Below, piece after piece: positions 27,670 through 37,719 of a stretch of DNA of 64,000 nt. Made by a program: the position numbers and the translations under genes. The stretch is from Anaerosphaera multitolerans (GTDB lineage: Bacteria > Bacillota > Clostridia > Tissierellales > Peptoniphilaceae): assembly GCF_004006535.1 (NCBI RefSeq), contig NZ_RLIH01000010.1:1-64000 (forward strand), read 5' to 3'. Below the pieces are notes generated by a model. That model ran no database searches and was not told the DNA's origin. It saw only the letters and a list, made by a program, of their open reading frames with translations. Numbering within the stretch: position 1 is the stretch's first letter; each line of letters begins with the position of its first letter.

Positions 27670-27715
27670 AAGTTGTATAAATGAAATCATACACTTTTTT
27701 TCACTTATACAACTT
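27670..27715 (+). terminator. Terminator hairpin after the peptidase operon
   Basis: The arms AAGTTGTATAAATGA and TCACTTATACAACTT (27701-27715) pair with one mismatch; ATTTT follows. A weaker hairpin AAAACATT/AATGTTTT lies at 27621-27646. The loop TGAAATCATACACTT matches the hairpin at 22189-22230, so the two structures share ancestry. Confidence 0.75.
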
Positions 27716-27747
27716 ATTTTAAACTTAAATGGTCAAGTCAGAAAAGG

Positions 27748-28340
27748 ATGCACCGTTATCAAAAAGGGAAAGTTTGCGAAAGTCACTTATTCACAACCAA
27801 AGATGAGCGTTTCAAGAGTGAAGCATTTTTACAGGAATCAAAAGAGGTTTACACGGAGCTTATCAATAGGCACATTTCAGATTCCGAACAACGATTGAAA
27901 GTATTTGATAGGAACAGCGTGTATCTTCCCACAAAAAAGATAGTCAAAAGCAACCCCACGGCTGCCGAAATCGAAGCGGACAGCATCACAAAGGCATGAA
28001 TGGAACAAAACAGCGTTTGGCTTCTCGTATCGGGTATTGAATAAGCAAAGATACTGGAAATCAAACAGACTGAAATCCACGACAAAAACAGTAAATCCAT
28101 CTGTGAAAATGGTTGGCTTCAAAACCTGTTTAAAGTTGTCATAAGCGATGTAAATAAATTTCTGCAAGCCATCATCCATGAAAAGAATGTACAACCCAAG
28201 CCAGTCCTTAATATGGATATGAACGAGTCCCGCAAATACAGAACCTTATGCTAAACAAGCGAAAGTAATTAAGAAATTATAAGAGCTCACACTACCGAAT
28301 CTACGACAGCAACTTGCTGAAACAACAGGTATTTCCAAAG
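27748..28340 (+). pseudogene. Remnant of a mobilisation (MobA/MobL-like) gene
   Basis: An 83-codon open frame (MHRYQKGKVCESH..., then DRNSVYLPTKKIVKSNPTA) is followed, through stops and frame changes, by readable fragments such as CENGWLQNLFKVV, KPVLNMDMNESRKYR and LRQQLAETTGISKD. The order and wording resemble the C-terminal half of MobA/MobL-type relaxases of Gram-positive plasmids and integrative elements; this match is from memory. The local base composition is clearly richer in G+C than its neighbours, which supports transfer. The N-terminal relaxase domain is missing. Confidence 0.5.
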
Positions 28341-28425
28341 ATAGGGACAGATAGTCATAACATAGGAATCATCACCGCAGGGCTACCTGCTTTGCAGTTT
28401 TACATATCTCAGAGCATAAGAAAAC

Positions 28426-28454
28426 ACCCTGCAAGACGCAAAATCTTGCAGGGT
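28426..28454. terminator. Strong bidirectional hairpin terminator
   Basis: A perfect 11-bp stem ACCCTGCAAGA / TCTTGCAGGGT with a 7-base loop. On the minus strand it is followed by GTTTTCTT, so it ends the short-chain dehydrogenase transcript. It lies in the higher-GC segment with the mobilisation remnant. Confidence 0.8.
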
Positions 28455-28501
28455 ATAATTTTGTAAATTCACAAAACAGAAAGGTATAGATAGATTGTAG
28501 G

Positions 28502-29314
28502 TTAGAGGGCGTGTCCACCGGACACTTTTATTACTTGTCCAGTAAGCATTCTTGCTTGTTCACTTGCCAAGAACAAAATAGTTTCAGCAATATCTTCTGG
28601 TTGAATCAATTTTCCCATTGGAATTAACGGAAGGACTGCTTTTTCCAAATGATTATCAATCCATCCTGTCTGCGTTGGACCCGGTGCAACCGCATTAACA
28701 GTAATTCCATACTTTCCTACTTCCATAGCAATGCTACGGGTAAGTGCTTCTAAAGAAGCTTTACTCGCTCCATAGGTAATTTGACCTGCAAAAATTTGTG
28801 CGGAATCCGTAGAAAGATTAATTATTCTTCCGTAATCACCACGATGGTTAATCAGTTCTCTTGTCATCAAAAGACTTCCTCGAACATTCACTGCAAAGGT
28901 GTCATCAATCACATTTTGTGTAATTGTTTCAATAGTATCGATACCCTCCATATCACCACTAGCCGCATTATTCACAAGAATATCAATTCTTCCGTATTTC
29001 TCTATGGTAGCAGAATAGATTGCCTTTACTGCATCCTCATCGGTAATATCACTTTCAAACACAAGATAATCTGCGTTCATTTCTCTAAGTTTGCTTTCTA
29101 TAACATCTGCATTCCCTGCATTTGCTTCAAAGTATCTGTCAGTTCCATTCCTATCCGTTTTATTTGGATCAAATGGTCTGGGTTCTTTCTTGTATACCAA
29201 AACCACCTTTGCCCCTTCACGAGCAAAAGCAAACGCTGTAGTCGCTCCAATTCCTTGCGGGTTATTCACTCCTGTAATTATAGCCACTCTATCCTTTAAT
29301 CCGTAATCGACCAT
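28502..29314 (-). CDS. Short-chain dehydrogenase/reductase (FabG-like)
   Basis: A 270-residue Rossmann-fold oxidoreductase with the cofactor loop TGVNNPQGIG, NNA motif (ILVNNAASG), catalytic Ser (INLSTDSAQ), YGASK pair and the C-terminal VAPGPTQTGWI and GQVIKVSGGHAL. A basic VYKKEPR after beta-2 hints at NADP(H). The insertion PFDPNKTDRNGTDRYFEAN is longer than in typical FabG. AGGAGG precedes the ATG. It stands alone, between a transferred segment and a long gap, so the substrate cannot be inferred. Confidence 0.88.
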   Translation of the reverse strand: MVDYGLKDRVAIITGVNNPQGIGATTAFAFAREGAKVVLVYKKEPRPFDPNKTDRNGTDRYFEANAGNADVIESKLREMNADYLVFESDITDEDAVKAIYSATIEKYGRIDILVNNAASGDMEGIDTIETITQNVIDDTFAVNVRGSLLMTRELINHRGDYGRIINLSTDSAQIFAGQITYGASKASLEALTRSIAMEVGKYGITVNAVAPGPTQTGWIDNHLEKAVLPLIPMGKLIQPEDIAETILFLASEQARMLTGQVIKVSGGHAL

Positions 29315-29838
29315 TTATATTTCCTCCTAGAACTCAAGGGTTTCACGATAAGGTCGCCTTGTTCTTTTAATAACTAAAATATATCAAAAAAACACAGCAA
29401 AATCTACTATCTACCAACTTCAATATCTCTATTTTTTAATTTATATCTATTGTTGAAATTATTAATATGTATATATTCATTATCAGATCGGTACACCTAT
29501 TTCATACTAATTCATTAATTCTTCAATATTATACATAAATATACTTTTTCCTGATATTCTCTCATTAAAATTTTATGTGATATATAAACCACAACCAGTA
29601 GCTCTGTTGATTCCTATAATTCCCAATAGCTGAGCCTATTTTTTATATTTTATAATTTGATATACAACCTGCTCCATTAACCACTAAGTATATAGAGTTT
29701 TTATTATTCGCTTATTCTATATTTAAAACAATACATACCTCTACTGCTCCACTAAGTATATTTCTTAGTCCAGATGTTTAAATTAGACTAAACAAATTTA
29801 ATGCTATTCTATATTTTCTTTTAATAAATATATAATCA
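29315..29838. other. Non-coding region upstream of the dehydrogenase
   Basis: The first ~50 bases hold the ribosome site and a possible leader hairpin (GAAC...CCTT / AAGG...GTTC around 29331-29366). The remainder is AT-rich with no recognisable gene. Confidence 0.45.
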
Positions 29839-30145
29839 TTTCGTGCTCATTAATGTAATTTGGTTATTTATTGTAAAAGTTTCTGTTTATAAGGGGTATT
29901 TATTTTAACGTAATATAATTAACCTTGAGGGTTATCCATAACTCCTTAATAAATCATACTCTGAAAAAGTTGCCCTTAATGGGCTTCTTTTTCATTTCGT
30001 GCTTATAAACGTTTTTTGGTTACTTATTGACCAAATCTTTATTTATATAGGTTATAATATTTATTGATAAATCATTGACCTCACAAATTAAATGTCCTAA
30101 CTATTTATGTTGCTGAAAAGGTAGTCCTTATGGGACTTCTTTTTC
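29839..30145 (+). ncRNA. Two tandem ~153-bp units, candidate small RNAs
   Basis: The word CATTTCGTGCT begins at 29839 and 29993, and CATTTC again at 30145, giving periods of 154 and 152. Each unit contains TTTGGTTA-TTATTG (or TTTTGGTTA-TTATTG) near its start and ends in a hairpin with a T-rich tail: GAAAAAGTTGCCC/GGGCTTCTTTTTC (29963-29993) and GAAAAGGTAGTCC/GGGACTTCTTTTTC (30115-30145). The hairpins differ by compensating changes (GCCC/GGGC against GTCC/GGGAC), which supports RNA structure. Neither unit has a good ORF. A weak promoter-like TTGACC and TATAAT (spacing 20) lie in unit 2. Small RNAs are inference. Confidence 0.4.
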
Positions 30146-30582
30146 ATTTCTAAACTATTAACTGAAGATTAATTTATTTATACTAAATCTCAATTGACAA
30201 CTTAACACATACTTTACAATTACTTAGCATTTAAATAGTCCTATACTCTGTTTTATTATCTACTATTTGTATTTTAATATTACTTGTTAAATCTAAGAAA
30301 TATTATATAAATATTTATATTTTCCTAATATCAATTTTATAATTCCTGTTTCACGGAATTTTTTAAAGTCTTTTATCTCTTATAAAGTGCAGCTCACTAA
30401 ATGTTTCTTTTTTGTTTTCAGAAAGTTTTTTAGACTTCCTTGAAAAAAATAATTCTAATTCCAATAAAAGTATTAAAACATATACTTCAAAATTAAACAC
30501 TTAAATATTATTTTTTCTTTCTCTAAAAAACACTACCACATAACATAAGTTATGCAACAGCACTAGTTATTTATATTTTTTA
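30146..30582. other. Non-coding spacer
   Basis: AT-rich DNA with no feature I can support. Confidence 0.5.
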
Positions 30583-30795
30583 CTATGAAAGTACATTTTT
30601 AAAGAACTCAATAAATTCTTTTGACTCATCTATTTGCTTTACTAATAAACACACATTGTCCGGATCTTCATTAATCATTTCCGGCACACTAAACTGTATA
30701 TATTTTTTAGGAAAAACATCTGATTTTATCGTTAGTTCTTTTGGAAAAAAACTTTGTTTTGCCTTGATAATATTTTTTATTATATTTGGTCTCAC
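30583..30795 (-). CDS. Small hypothetical ORF (70 residues), possibly a gene fragment
   Basis: The frame encodes a basic then acidic peptide (VFPKKYIQFSVPEMINEDPD, ending SKEFIEFFKNVLS). There is no ribosome binding site before the ATG. It begins just where an IS256-type transposase start (30852-30800) breaks off. I recognise no family. It may be the tail of a gene interrupted by the element rather than an independent gene. Confidence 0.3.
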   Translation of the reverse strand: MRPNIIKNIIKAKQSFFPKELTIKSDVFPKKYIQFSVPEMINEDPDNVCLLVKQIDESKEFIEFFKNVLS

Positions 30796-30799
30796 ATCA

Positions 30800-30915
30800 T
30801 TTACAAATGTACAGCTTCCTTTTTCTCTTTACTTATTCTTCTTTTCTTTGCCATATAAATAGCCTCCTATGATATTTTTATCTTATCATGAAGGCTATAT
30901 TTACAGACTTTTCCA
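30800..30915 (-). mobile_element. IS256-type element, 5' end remnant
   Basis: The sequence reading leftward from about 30912 (AAGTCTGTAAATATAGCC, a hairpin-forming leader, AGGAGGCTATTTAT and an ATG giving MAKKRRISKEKKEA) is closely matched at 43998-44100, where it precedes other IS256 transposase pieces. Here only the leader and about 17 codons remain. Confidence 0.6.
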
Positions 30916-31063
30916 CATGCTCTAATCAATCAACTATTAATCAATGAAAAATCCCTAAACGTTTAAAAAATATTCAAAAATTTAATACGGTAAAAAATAC
31001 TTACATATTTAAGTTGACAGTCCCACTTACTCCATTTCTATAAATCTAATTCATACTATTTTC

Positions 31064-31969
31064 TTATTTATTATTTTCAATTGATACTGTTCTAGTCTCA
31101 TCATTCCATCCTACTTTGCAATTAAATATTTCTGCAATTGCTCTTATAGGTACAAACGTTCTTCCATTAATTATCTCAGATTCAACGTCAATTTCCATTT
31201 TGACTCCATCATTTTTCATTATTGTATTTTCCCCAGTAGTAAGTACTAACTTAGGATCTCCTATACCAATTGTAACTTCTCTATTATCTTTATTCCAGTC
31301 CACTTCTAATCCTAGCTCTTCAGATATAAATCGAAGTGGTACCATTGTTCGATTGTTTTTTATATAAGGTGGTACATCAACATTTACTATCTTTCCATTT
31401 ACTTCAATGGTAATATCCTTGGTTGGCACTTCATTAACTTTTTTCTCCCTTTGTTTTTGAACTTTACCCTTATCTTCTTTTAAATTTATTTCTTTAGCCT
31501 CATCCCAATGAAATAGAAGATAGGCATCTTGTTCTCCTGAGCCTACACCCTCACCTGCTATTTCATCCATTGCATCTACCCAAACAGCCACCCAAACTCT
31601 ATCATCTTTATTATCTCTCTTAAATGTATATTCTTTTGTAAATTCACCATTTTGGATATTACTTCCTATTACTTCATACTTAATTTTAGCATCATGATCA
31701 GAATATACAAATAAATTTGTAATTTGCCCATCTATATCCATAAAATGTAAAGGTTTATATTGCAATTTATATTCATATCTACCATCTACCTCTTTTACTA
31801 TTGCTGTGTGATTAATTGCCTCATTTCCCATTGAGTATTTGTCAGGTTTCTCACTTTGATGCATCATATCTACAGGAACTTCATATACTTTACCCTCTAT
31901 AGCATTTACAGGAAAAATCGTTCCAAAAAAAAACAATAAACTGAGAACAACGCTTGCTAATCTTTTCAT
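31064..31969 (-). CDS. Secreted NEAT-domain protein with copper-amine-oxidase-type stalk domain
   Basis: A signal peptide (cleavage after VNA, ~residue 23) is followed by one NEAT domain (about 27-155) and a Cu-amine-oxidase N-terminal-like pair of repeats (about 193-300: NRTMVPLRFISEELGLEVDW; GRTFVPIRAIAEIFNCKVGW), often used by Firmicutes for surface attachment. The NEAT domain has the usual lip motif (KYSMGNEAINHTA), but strand 7/8 reads VAVWVDAMDEIAGEG and GEQDAYLLFHW rather than the YxxxY haem ligand motif of IsdA/C. It has no TM or SLH, so it may be a released haemophore. It is the last gene of the haem locus. Confidence 0.85.
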   Translation of the reverse strand: MKRLASVVLSLLFFFGTIFPVNAIEGKVYEVPVDMMHQSEKPDKYSMGNEAINHTAIVKEVDGRYEYKLQYKPLHFMDIDGQITNLFVYSDHDAKIKYEVIGSNIQNGEFTKEYTFKRDNKDDRVWVAVWVDAMDEIAGEGVGSGEQDAYLLFHWDEAKEINLKEDKGKVQKQREKKVNEVPTKDITIEVNGKIVNVDVPPYIKNNRTMVPLRFISEELGLEVDWNKDNREVTIGIGDPKLVLTTGENTIMKNDGVKMEIDVESEIINGRTFVPIRAIAEIFNCKVGWNDETRTVSIENNK

Positions 31970-31996
31970 TTCTCTTTCCTCTCTATTTTTTAATCA

Positions 31997-32022
31997 AAGC
32001 ACGGACTTTTAAATCCGTGCTT
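31997..32022 (-). terminator. Hairpin after the NEAT/SLH gene
   Basis: The stem AAGCACGGA / TCCGTGCTT with loop TTTAAAAG lies 8 nt after the stop codon at 32030. The T-run after it is weak, so termination may be partial, allowing read-through to the 301-residue NEAT gene. Confidence 0.65.
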
Positions 32023-32029
32023 AGCTATA

Positions 32030-35000
32030 TTAATGATCTAAATTGTATAATACTTGAGCTACTTGAGCTCTTGTAAAGTCATCTTTAGGAACAAATCTGC
32101 CATCAGGCATTCCTTTTACTAGTCCTTTACGTGCCACTTTCATAACATCTTCTCTCGCCCAATAAGCTATTTCTGAACTGTCGCTAAAACTTATGTCCTC
32201 ATTTACATTTTCTTTATTCTTAGCTGTTGATTCTATAAAACGATTTAATATCGTAGCCATTTCCTCTCTTGTTATTGCTTTATTTGGTTTAAAAGTCTTG
32301 TCATCATAACCTTTTACTATTCCCTTTTTATCTGCCCAATTTACAAAAGGCGCATAGTACTCTCCAGATTTCACATCAACAAATGATGACGAAGCAGTAT
32401 TATTTGCTATTCCTGCCATACGACCAAGTACCGTAACAAATTGACCTCTTGTTATCGCCTTATCTGGGCTAAATAAAGTATCCGTAGTACCTTTAAAATA
32501 ACCCTTACTTGCCACATAATTTATAACATTTTCAGCCCAATGACCCTTAATGTCAGTAAATTTATTCCCTTCAACTTTTTCTTCTTTCTTTTCGTCAGTT
32601 CTGGCAACTTCCTTTGCATTATTCCAGTCAAATACTAAAATGGCATCTTGCTCTCCATCACCTGGTGAACCACCAGCAATTTCGTCCATTGCGTCCACCC
32701 AAACCGCCACTCTTATTTCATCTTCTTTTAACTCTTTTCTTGTAAAAGTGAATTTATTTCTATTTTTCGATGCTTCTATTTTAGAAGATCCAGAACCACT
32801 TTCATATATAAATAAATTAGTTAAATGTCCTTCTCTACCCATTAATTTCATTGGATTAAATGTTAAAGTATATATCGCTTTCCCATCTTGTTCAACAACT
32901 TTTGCAGTATGAACAATTGCATTATCCGCCATAGATTCTTTACTTATATCGTAAGCATGTTTTACTTTAACAGGAACTTCATAAGTTACAGATGCTTTAT
33001 TTTTATCTATTTCTTTATTCTTATCCTTAAATATTCTCATTGTATCTTCCAAGTCTTCTATGGCAATATCTACATCTCTTTGATCATAATCTTTAGGATT
33101 GTTTAAAATTCTATTTGCTTTGTCAATTGCATTATTTAATTTTCTAATTTCATCTTCTTTATATCCCTTTCTATCTAGTTTTTTTGCCTCATTAACTATA
33201 CTTTTAAGTCTTGTAGTATTTAATTTTTTTAATTTTTCTTTCTCTTTAGGCTTTTCTCCATTGTATGTGAAGCGTAATATAGCATTTTGTTCTCCTGAAC
33301 CTCTTCCTCCACCTGCTATTTCATCCATTGCATCTACCCAAACTGCTACTTTTACTTCACTTCGAGGTTTCCCTGGAAGGGTAAAAGCAAAGGTGTCACC
33401 GGATTTATCAGCTTCAAACCTATTATTTCCATCATATATAAATAAGTTTGTCAAATATCCCTGCATACCCATAAATTGTAGAGAATGAGTATCTATTCTA
33501 TACATTGTCTGTCCATTTTTTTCTGAAATCCTTGCTGTATGATTTAATGCTTCATTCCCCATTGAATATTTTCCATCTTCGTAGTAATGCCACATTTCAA
33601 CATAAGCAGTTTGTTCTCCCCCTGTACTATTATGACTTAAATTACCACTTGAATCATTGTTTATTGAAGGCTTATCTTCCAAATTTGCCATTGCCAAATA
33701 TAATAATTCCGCCGCCTTATTTATTTCATCTTGAGTTGCTCCTTTTTTATCTAATAACATCCTACCCAAATATAATTTTTCCTCAAATTTCTTACGAGAA
33801 GATTCTGTTTTATCATAAGTAGTAAATCCCTCTGAGCGCATAATAGCATTCTTTAATATAGTAAAATCTATAGACTTTTCTAATGGTTTTGTATATGGTG
33901 GAGTAATGCTTTGACTTAGTCCTTTAACCGCTTTCTGTAATTCTTCTACTGCTATATTTACTTCTCTGTCAGGTACATTTACATTATTGAAAACATTTTT
34001 AGCACAATCCAATGCCATCGCTAATTCTTTCAAGCTGTTTTCATTAGCATCTTCCTTATTTGCAATAACTGTTTCGTGAAGAGCGTCTATAAGCTTTTGT
34101 TTATTATTATTTTGTAAAGGTACTTTTAAAGTTTCCCAATAAATTACAAAATTCGCCTTTTTGATTCCTCCACCTTCCATAATTTCTTCCATAACTGGAA
34201 CAAAAACTTCTACTCTTTGTCTTTGTCTTTCATCTGAAGAATTCGGTTTTTCTATTGGAATTCTTAAAACTTTTGGATATGACTCAATGCCGTGTTTTTC
34301 CCCTACTTCATCTACCAGATAAGTTTCTAAGACTTCTGCATCTTTAAAACTATTTCCTGATTCATAACGAAGTCTACCTAAATACCCTTCTTCCTCTAAA
34401 AAATGAAGAGGAGCCATACTTAGTTCTAAAAAATATTCTCCATTTTCAACATAAACAGCGAAAGGCTTTTTAACCGCTCCATCCATCATAGAACGATGAC
34501 TTTGATATACATTAGAGCAAGCTTCTTCAAAAGAAGGATAATTTTCAACATGATCTTGAAATACTACACCTTGTACTTCATATCTACCATCTTCTAAATC
34601 TAAGGCGTCTCCTTGAGTTCCTACTAACCCTGTTTTTCCTGCTTCCATTAATGTTTCAAGAATTTTCTGTTGTACATTAACTAGCTCCTTACTGGCTTTA
34701 GAATTTTCAAGTAAACTTTCTCCATAGCGAATTTGCATTTCCAAATCCTGTCTTACTTTAGGATTCCAATTCTCAATGATAGCATTCTTTGCATTTTCAA
34801 GCGTTCTTTGTAAATCAGTCTTGTAAGCTCCGCCTGATGGATCATCCATGCCTTGATTTTCAGAAGGAGAATTAATGAATTCACTTATTGCTAATTTCAA
34901 TTTATCTGTTGTTTTATCCAATATTTCCTGAGTAACTTTAGAATTAAAAAGTTTTTCCCCTTCTTCAATAGCTATCTTTAATTTATCAAAGGCTTTCTTC

Positions 35001-37041
35001 GTCTTATTCCCCTTTTCAATCATCTTTGCAGCTATTAAAGCCTGATTCAAGGGCTCTTTGTTTAATTCAAATTCCTTTAGTACTAATTGATCAACTGCTT
35101 TCTGCAGTTTTTCTACCTCTTTTATAATTAAACTCTGCTCTACTTTTAAATTGTTTTCATTTTCACTTAAAAATTGTTTAGAAACCTTTATTGTCTCACT
35201 TAAAACATTATACGATTCTGTAGTATAGTCTTCTTTAGACATTTTTTCTGCTATATCAAGCAATTCTCGCAGTACATTAAAGTCCGCATATTCTGAATCA
35301 AAAGTCATCTGTTTAAAGTCTGGAAAGCCAAATTGTACAACATCTTTCGCAATATAGCTCGTTTCCCCAATTGACACACTATCTTTTGTTTCTATTGATA
35401 TAAACTGAGCATTATCTAATGCAATATAATTCCAAGTTCCTGAACTTTGAGGGGTAAATCCTATATTACCTAATTTAAATTTAGTAATATATTTATCTTC
35501 TTTTTTGGGCGACCATTTTGAATTAAAATCTACGCTACTTAAAGCTTCCACTGAAAATGGCTTTTCTTCTATTATTTCAATGTCTTTTAAATTCCCCTCT
35601 GCATCTGCATATTTAATAGGTCTGCTTGGATCTACGGGAACTAACCTATACTCGCTTATCTTTCCATCACTTCCTCTATAAGATGAAATTACTGAAATAG
35701 TTACATCTACTTTGTTCCCTCTAATATCTATATCCATCCAAGGAAAAAGTGGTGCATACGAACAAATAACAGGCGAAATCGAACGCTCTTCAAAATTTTC
35801 AAGACTACTAATATATTCAGCTTCCGACATTTTCCAGCTATTTGTTTCAATATCCCAATAGTTTTACTGTCATCGTGTTCATCTATACCTGCTCTATATT
35901 TTCCCGATGGAAAATTATAACTTATTTGTTTTAATCCATTCATATCCATTAATAAAGATAAATCTTGAGGATTGTCTAAACCCATAGCGTCTACTATTAC
36001 AGCGACCATTTTCTCCGCTTCATTATTTCTAAGAGGAATAATAAAACTCTGTGGATACTCAATTCCACTATCTAAATCTAAATAATAATCAGAAGGATGA
36101 AGTTCTTTTCTGACTTTCTCATAAAGCCCTGGTTTTTCTATATAGTTATTATAGTCTTCTAAACTATTATATTCCCATAATTTAAGTAAATGTCCAGTTA
36201 AACCAATATCGTAATTTCCTGCGATCTCTTCCGGTGCTCCCATAGGTTTAAATTTTATAGTTAAGTCCTTCTCTCCTTTTTGTCCCACTCTTAATATCCC
36301 TTTTTCTGAAATTGCTGCTTTTGACATTGAATATCTTCCAGATCCAGAAGCATTTCTTGCAATTACAGGAACTTCATAAGTCCCTGGAAGTAGATTGTCA
36401 GGAATATTTTTTGGTTTCCCCTGAAAAATATAAATTTCATAAATTCCTTCTTTTATAGTGTCTTCCTTTCCACCATCATCAAATGTTTTTGAACAGTCTA
36501 TATTAATTCCATAAGAGTGATTCCCATAAGGCGCATTCCCTGCAACAGGTACTACATCCACTACTTTTCTTTCATTCTTTTCCAAAGTTTCATCTGTTCC
36601 ATCACTTTTTTGTGCTACAACAGTCATATATGCCTCTATTTGTTCAGGCCAAATATCATATTGAAAATCTAAGTTATCTTCTAACACTTCAATATTAATT
36701 ACGCCAAAAGAATTAGCAAAATAATTTTTTACTTTAATTTCATATCCATGACATACTTGTTCAGAGCCATGTCTTTCATAAAATAAATCCTGATGTTCTT
36801 CTTTAAATTCTAAAAGTCTTGAGTCATTTTTACTCATTTCCTTAAATTCAATATAGTCCTCATCTTTCCATGACCTTTCTGTTCTACCTGAAACTCTTAT
36901 AAAAATATTATCTTTTACATCACCATTATTTAAAACTAAAGGAACCCTTTCAGGTGCCTCACTTTGAGCTATTACATTTGTAGGAAATATTCCCACTATT
37001 AACATTAATGCTAAAAATAAACTAAGTAATTTTTTTTCCAT
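32030..37041 (-). pseudogene. Giant multi-NEAT, FIVAR, SLH surface haemoprotein gene split by one frameshift
   Basis: Two open frames overlap: 35728-37041 (437 codons, signal peptide MEKKLLSLFLALMLIVGIFP) and 32030-35830 (1266 codons). Restoring one A at the A4 tract at 35862-35865 joins them smoothly, as ...DDSK-NYWDIETNSWKMSEAEY.... The result is a protein of about 1660 residues. Domains in order: a NEAT-like domain (GTYEVPVIARNASG, ~36390-35920); a beta domain; FIVAR-type helical repeats; a divergent NEAT (GRYEVQGVVFQDH, ~34590-34130); more FIVAR; two similar NEATs (~33620-33260 and ~32990-32620) with VAVWVDAMDEIAGG; and three SLH motifs (32565-32036). The SLH motifs would fix it to the wall, where it could strip haem from host proteins. 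The break could be a real mutation or a sequencing error. Confidence 0.82.
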
Positions 37042-37058
37042 TTTTCCTCCTCTTTTTT

Positions 37059-37084
37059 AAAAGGAGGAGATAACTCCTCCTTTT
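37059..37084 (-). terminator. Hairpin between two NEAT genes
   Basis: A perfect 11-bp stem AAAAGGAGGAG / CTCCTCCTTTT with a four-base loop is followed by a short A/T tract on the minus strand. It begins 9 nt after the stop of the 208-residue gene. Because it contains an AGGAGG core just before the next gene's own GAGGAGG, it may affect ribosome loading as well as termination. Confidence 0.7.
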
Positions 37085-37092
37085 AAACTTAC

Positions 37093-37719
37093 TTAATTAA
37101 ATGTATATCTCGCTTTTGGATTCATCATTGCTCCAGCAACTTGCCCTAAAATACCTTCATTAGCGAGATTTGTTTTAAACTTAACTCCAATAGTTTTATT
37201 GAATAAATTACGATTTATATTTACTATTTCATTTACAACAGTATTTTTAGGAACTGTAATTGTAAAATATTCAGGAACAAGTTCTCCTTCTTTATTAGAA
37301 GAAGATTTATTACCATGAGCTGTTGCTTCTATGAAAATTCCACCTAAGTTAAATTCCAATTTTGTAATATCTGCACTATAAGTTCCAAGCAAAGGTATTT
37401 CCCTTTTAATTCCTTGAGTATATAAAACTAATTCATAAGAATCTTCAGTTTCTGTTCTTATACATTTGTCCTTTATAAAAGCAGAATCAGACATTGAAAG
37501 TTCATTTTTATTCTCTTTTACCATTACAAAGTCTCCTGCCACTTTATTAGAAACCTTTTCTTCAAACTCTTCTAGTACCATATTAGCTAAAGTTTCTATA
37601 CCATACTTCTCAATTGCATATTCTTCTGACATATTTGAATCCATTTCCACTGCCATACTCGGTGCAATAAATCTCAAAGTCATAACAAAAGCTAACATTA
37701 AACCAAATAATTTTTTCAC
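37093..37719 (-). CDS. Secreted NEAT-like protein
   Basis: A 208-residue protein with a signal peptide (cleavage after SMA, ~23), a helical N-terminal third and a beta-rich body. The stretch LSMSDSAFIKDKCIRTETED and YELVLYTQGI resembles the start of a NEAT domain (SM-x-N/D...), but the second half is divergent (FTITVPKNTVVNEIVNIN). It starts at GTG 37719 with GAGGTAAGAA before it. It has no anchor. Its place between the permease operon and the giant NEAT/SLH gene suggests a small haem carrier. The family call is tentative. Confidence 0.6.
   Translation of the reverse strand: MKKLFGLMLAFVMTLRFIAPSMAVEMDSNMSEEYAIEKYGIETLANMVLEEFEEKVSNKVAGDFVMVKENKNELSMSDSAFIKDKCIRTETEDSYELVLYTQGIKREIPLLGTYSADITKLEFNLGGIFIEATAHGNKSSSNKEGELVPEYFTITVPKNTVVNEIVNINRNLFNKTIGVKFKTNLANEGILGQVAGAMMNPKARYTFN

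Noticed and set aside
28781-29299. 172-codon plus-strand frame opposite the dehydrogenase
   Set aside because: It is antisense to a clear SDR gene; the composition (Cys, His, Ile rich) is typical of a shadow frame.
29839-30145. CRISPR-like array
   Set aside because: The repeat words are too short and the units too long (about 153 bp) and too similar internally; there are no cas genes. Better read as tandem RNA units.
30656-30862. 68-codon plus-strand frame near the IS256 remnant
   Set aside because: It is opposite the IS remnant and the 70-codon frame; low-complexity end (Leu/Phe rich) and no ribosome site.
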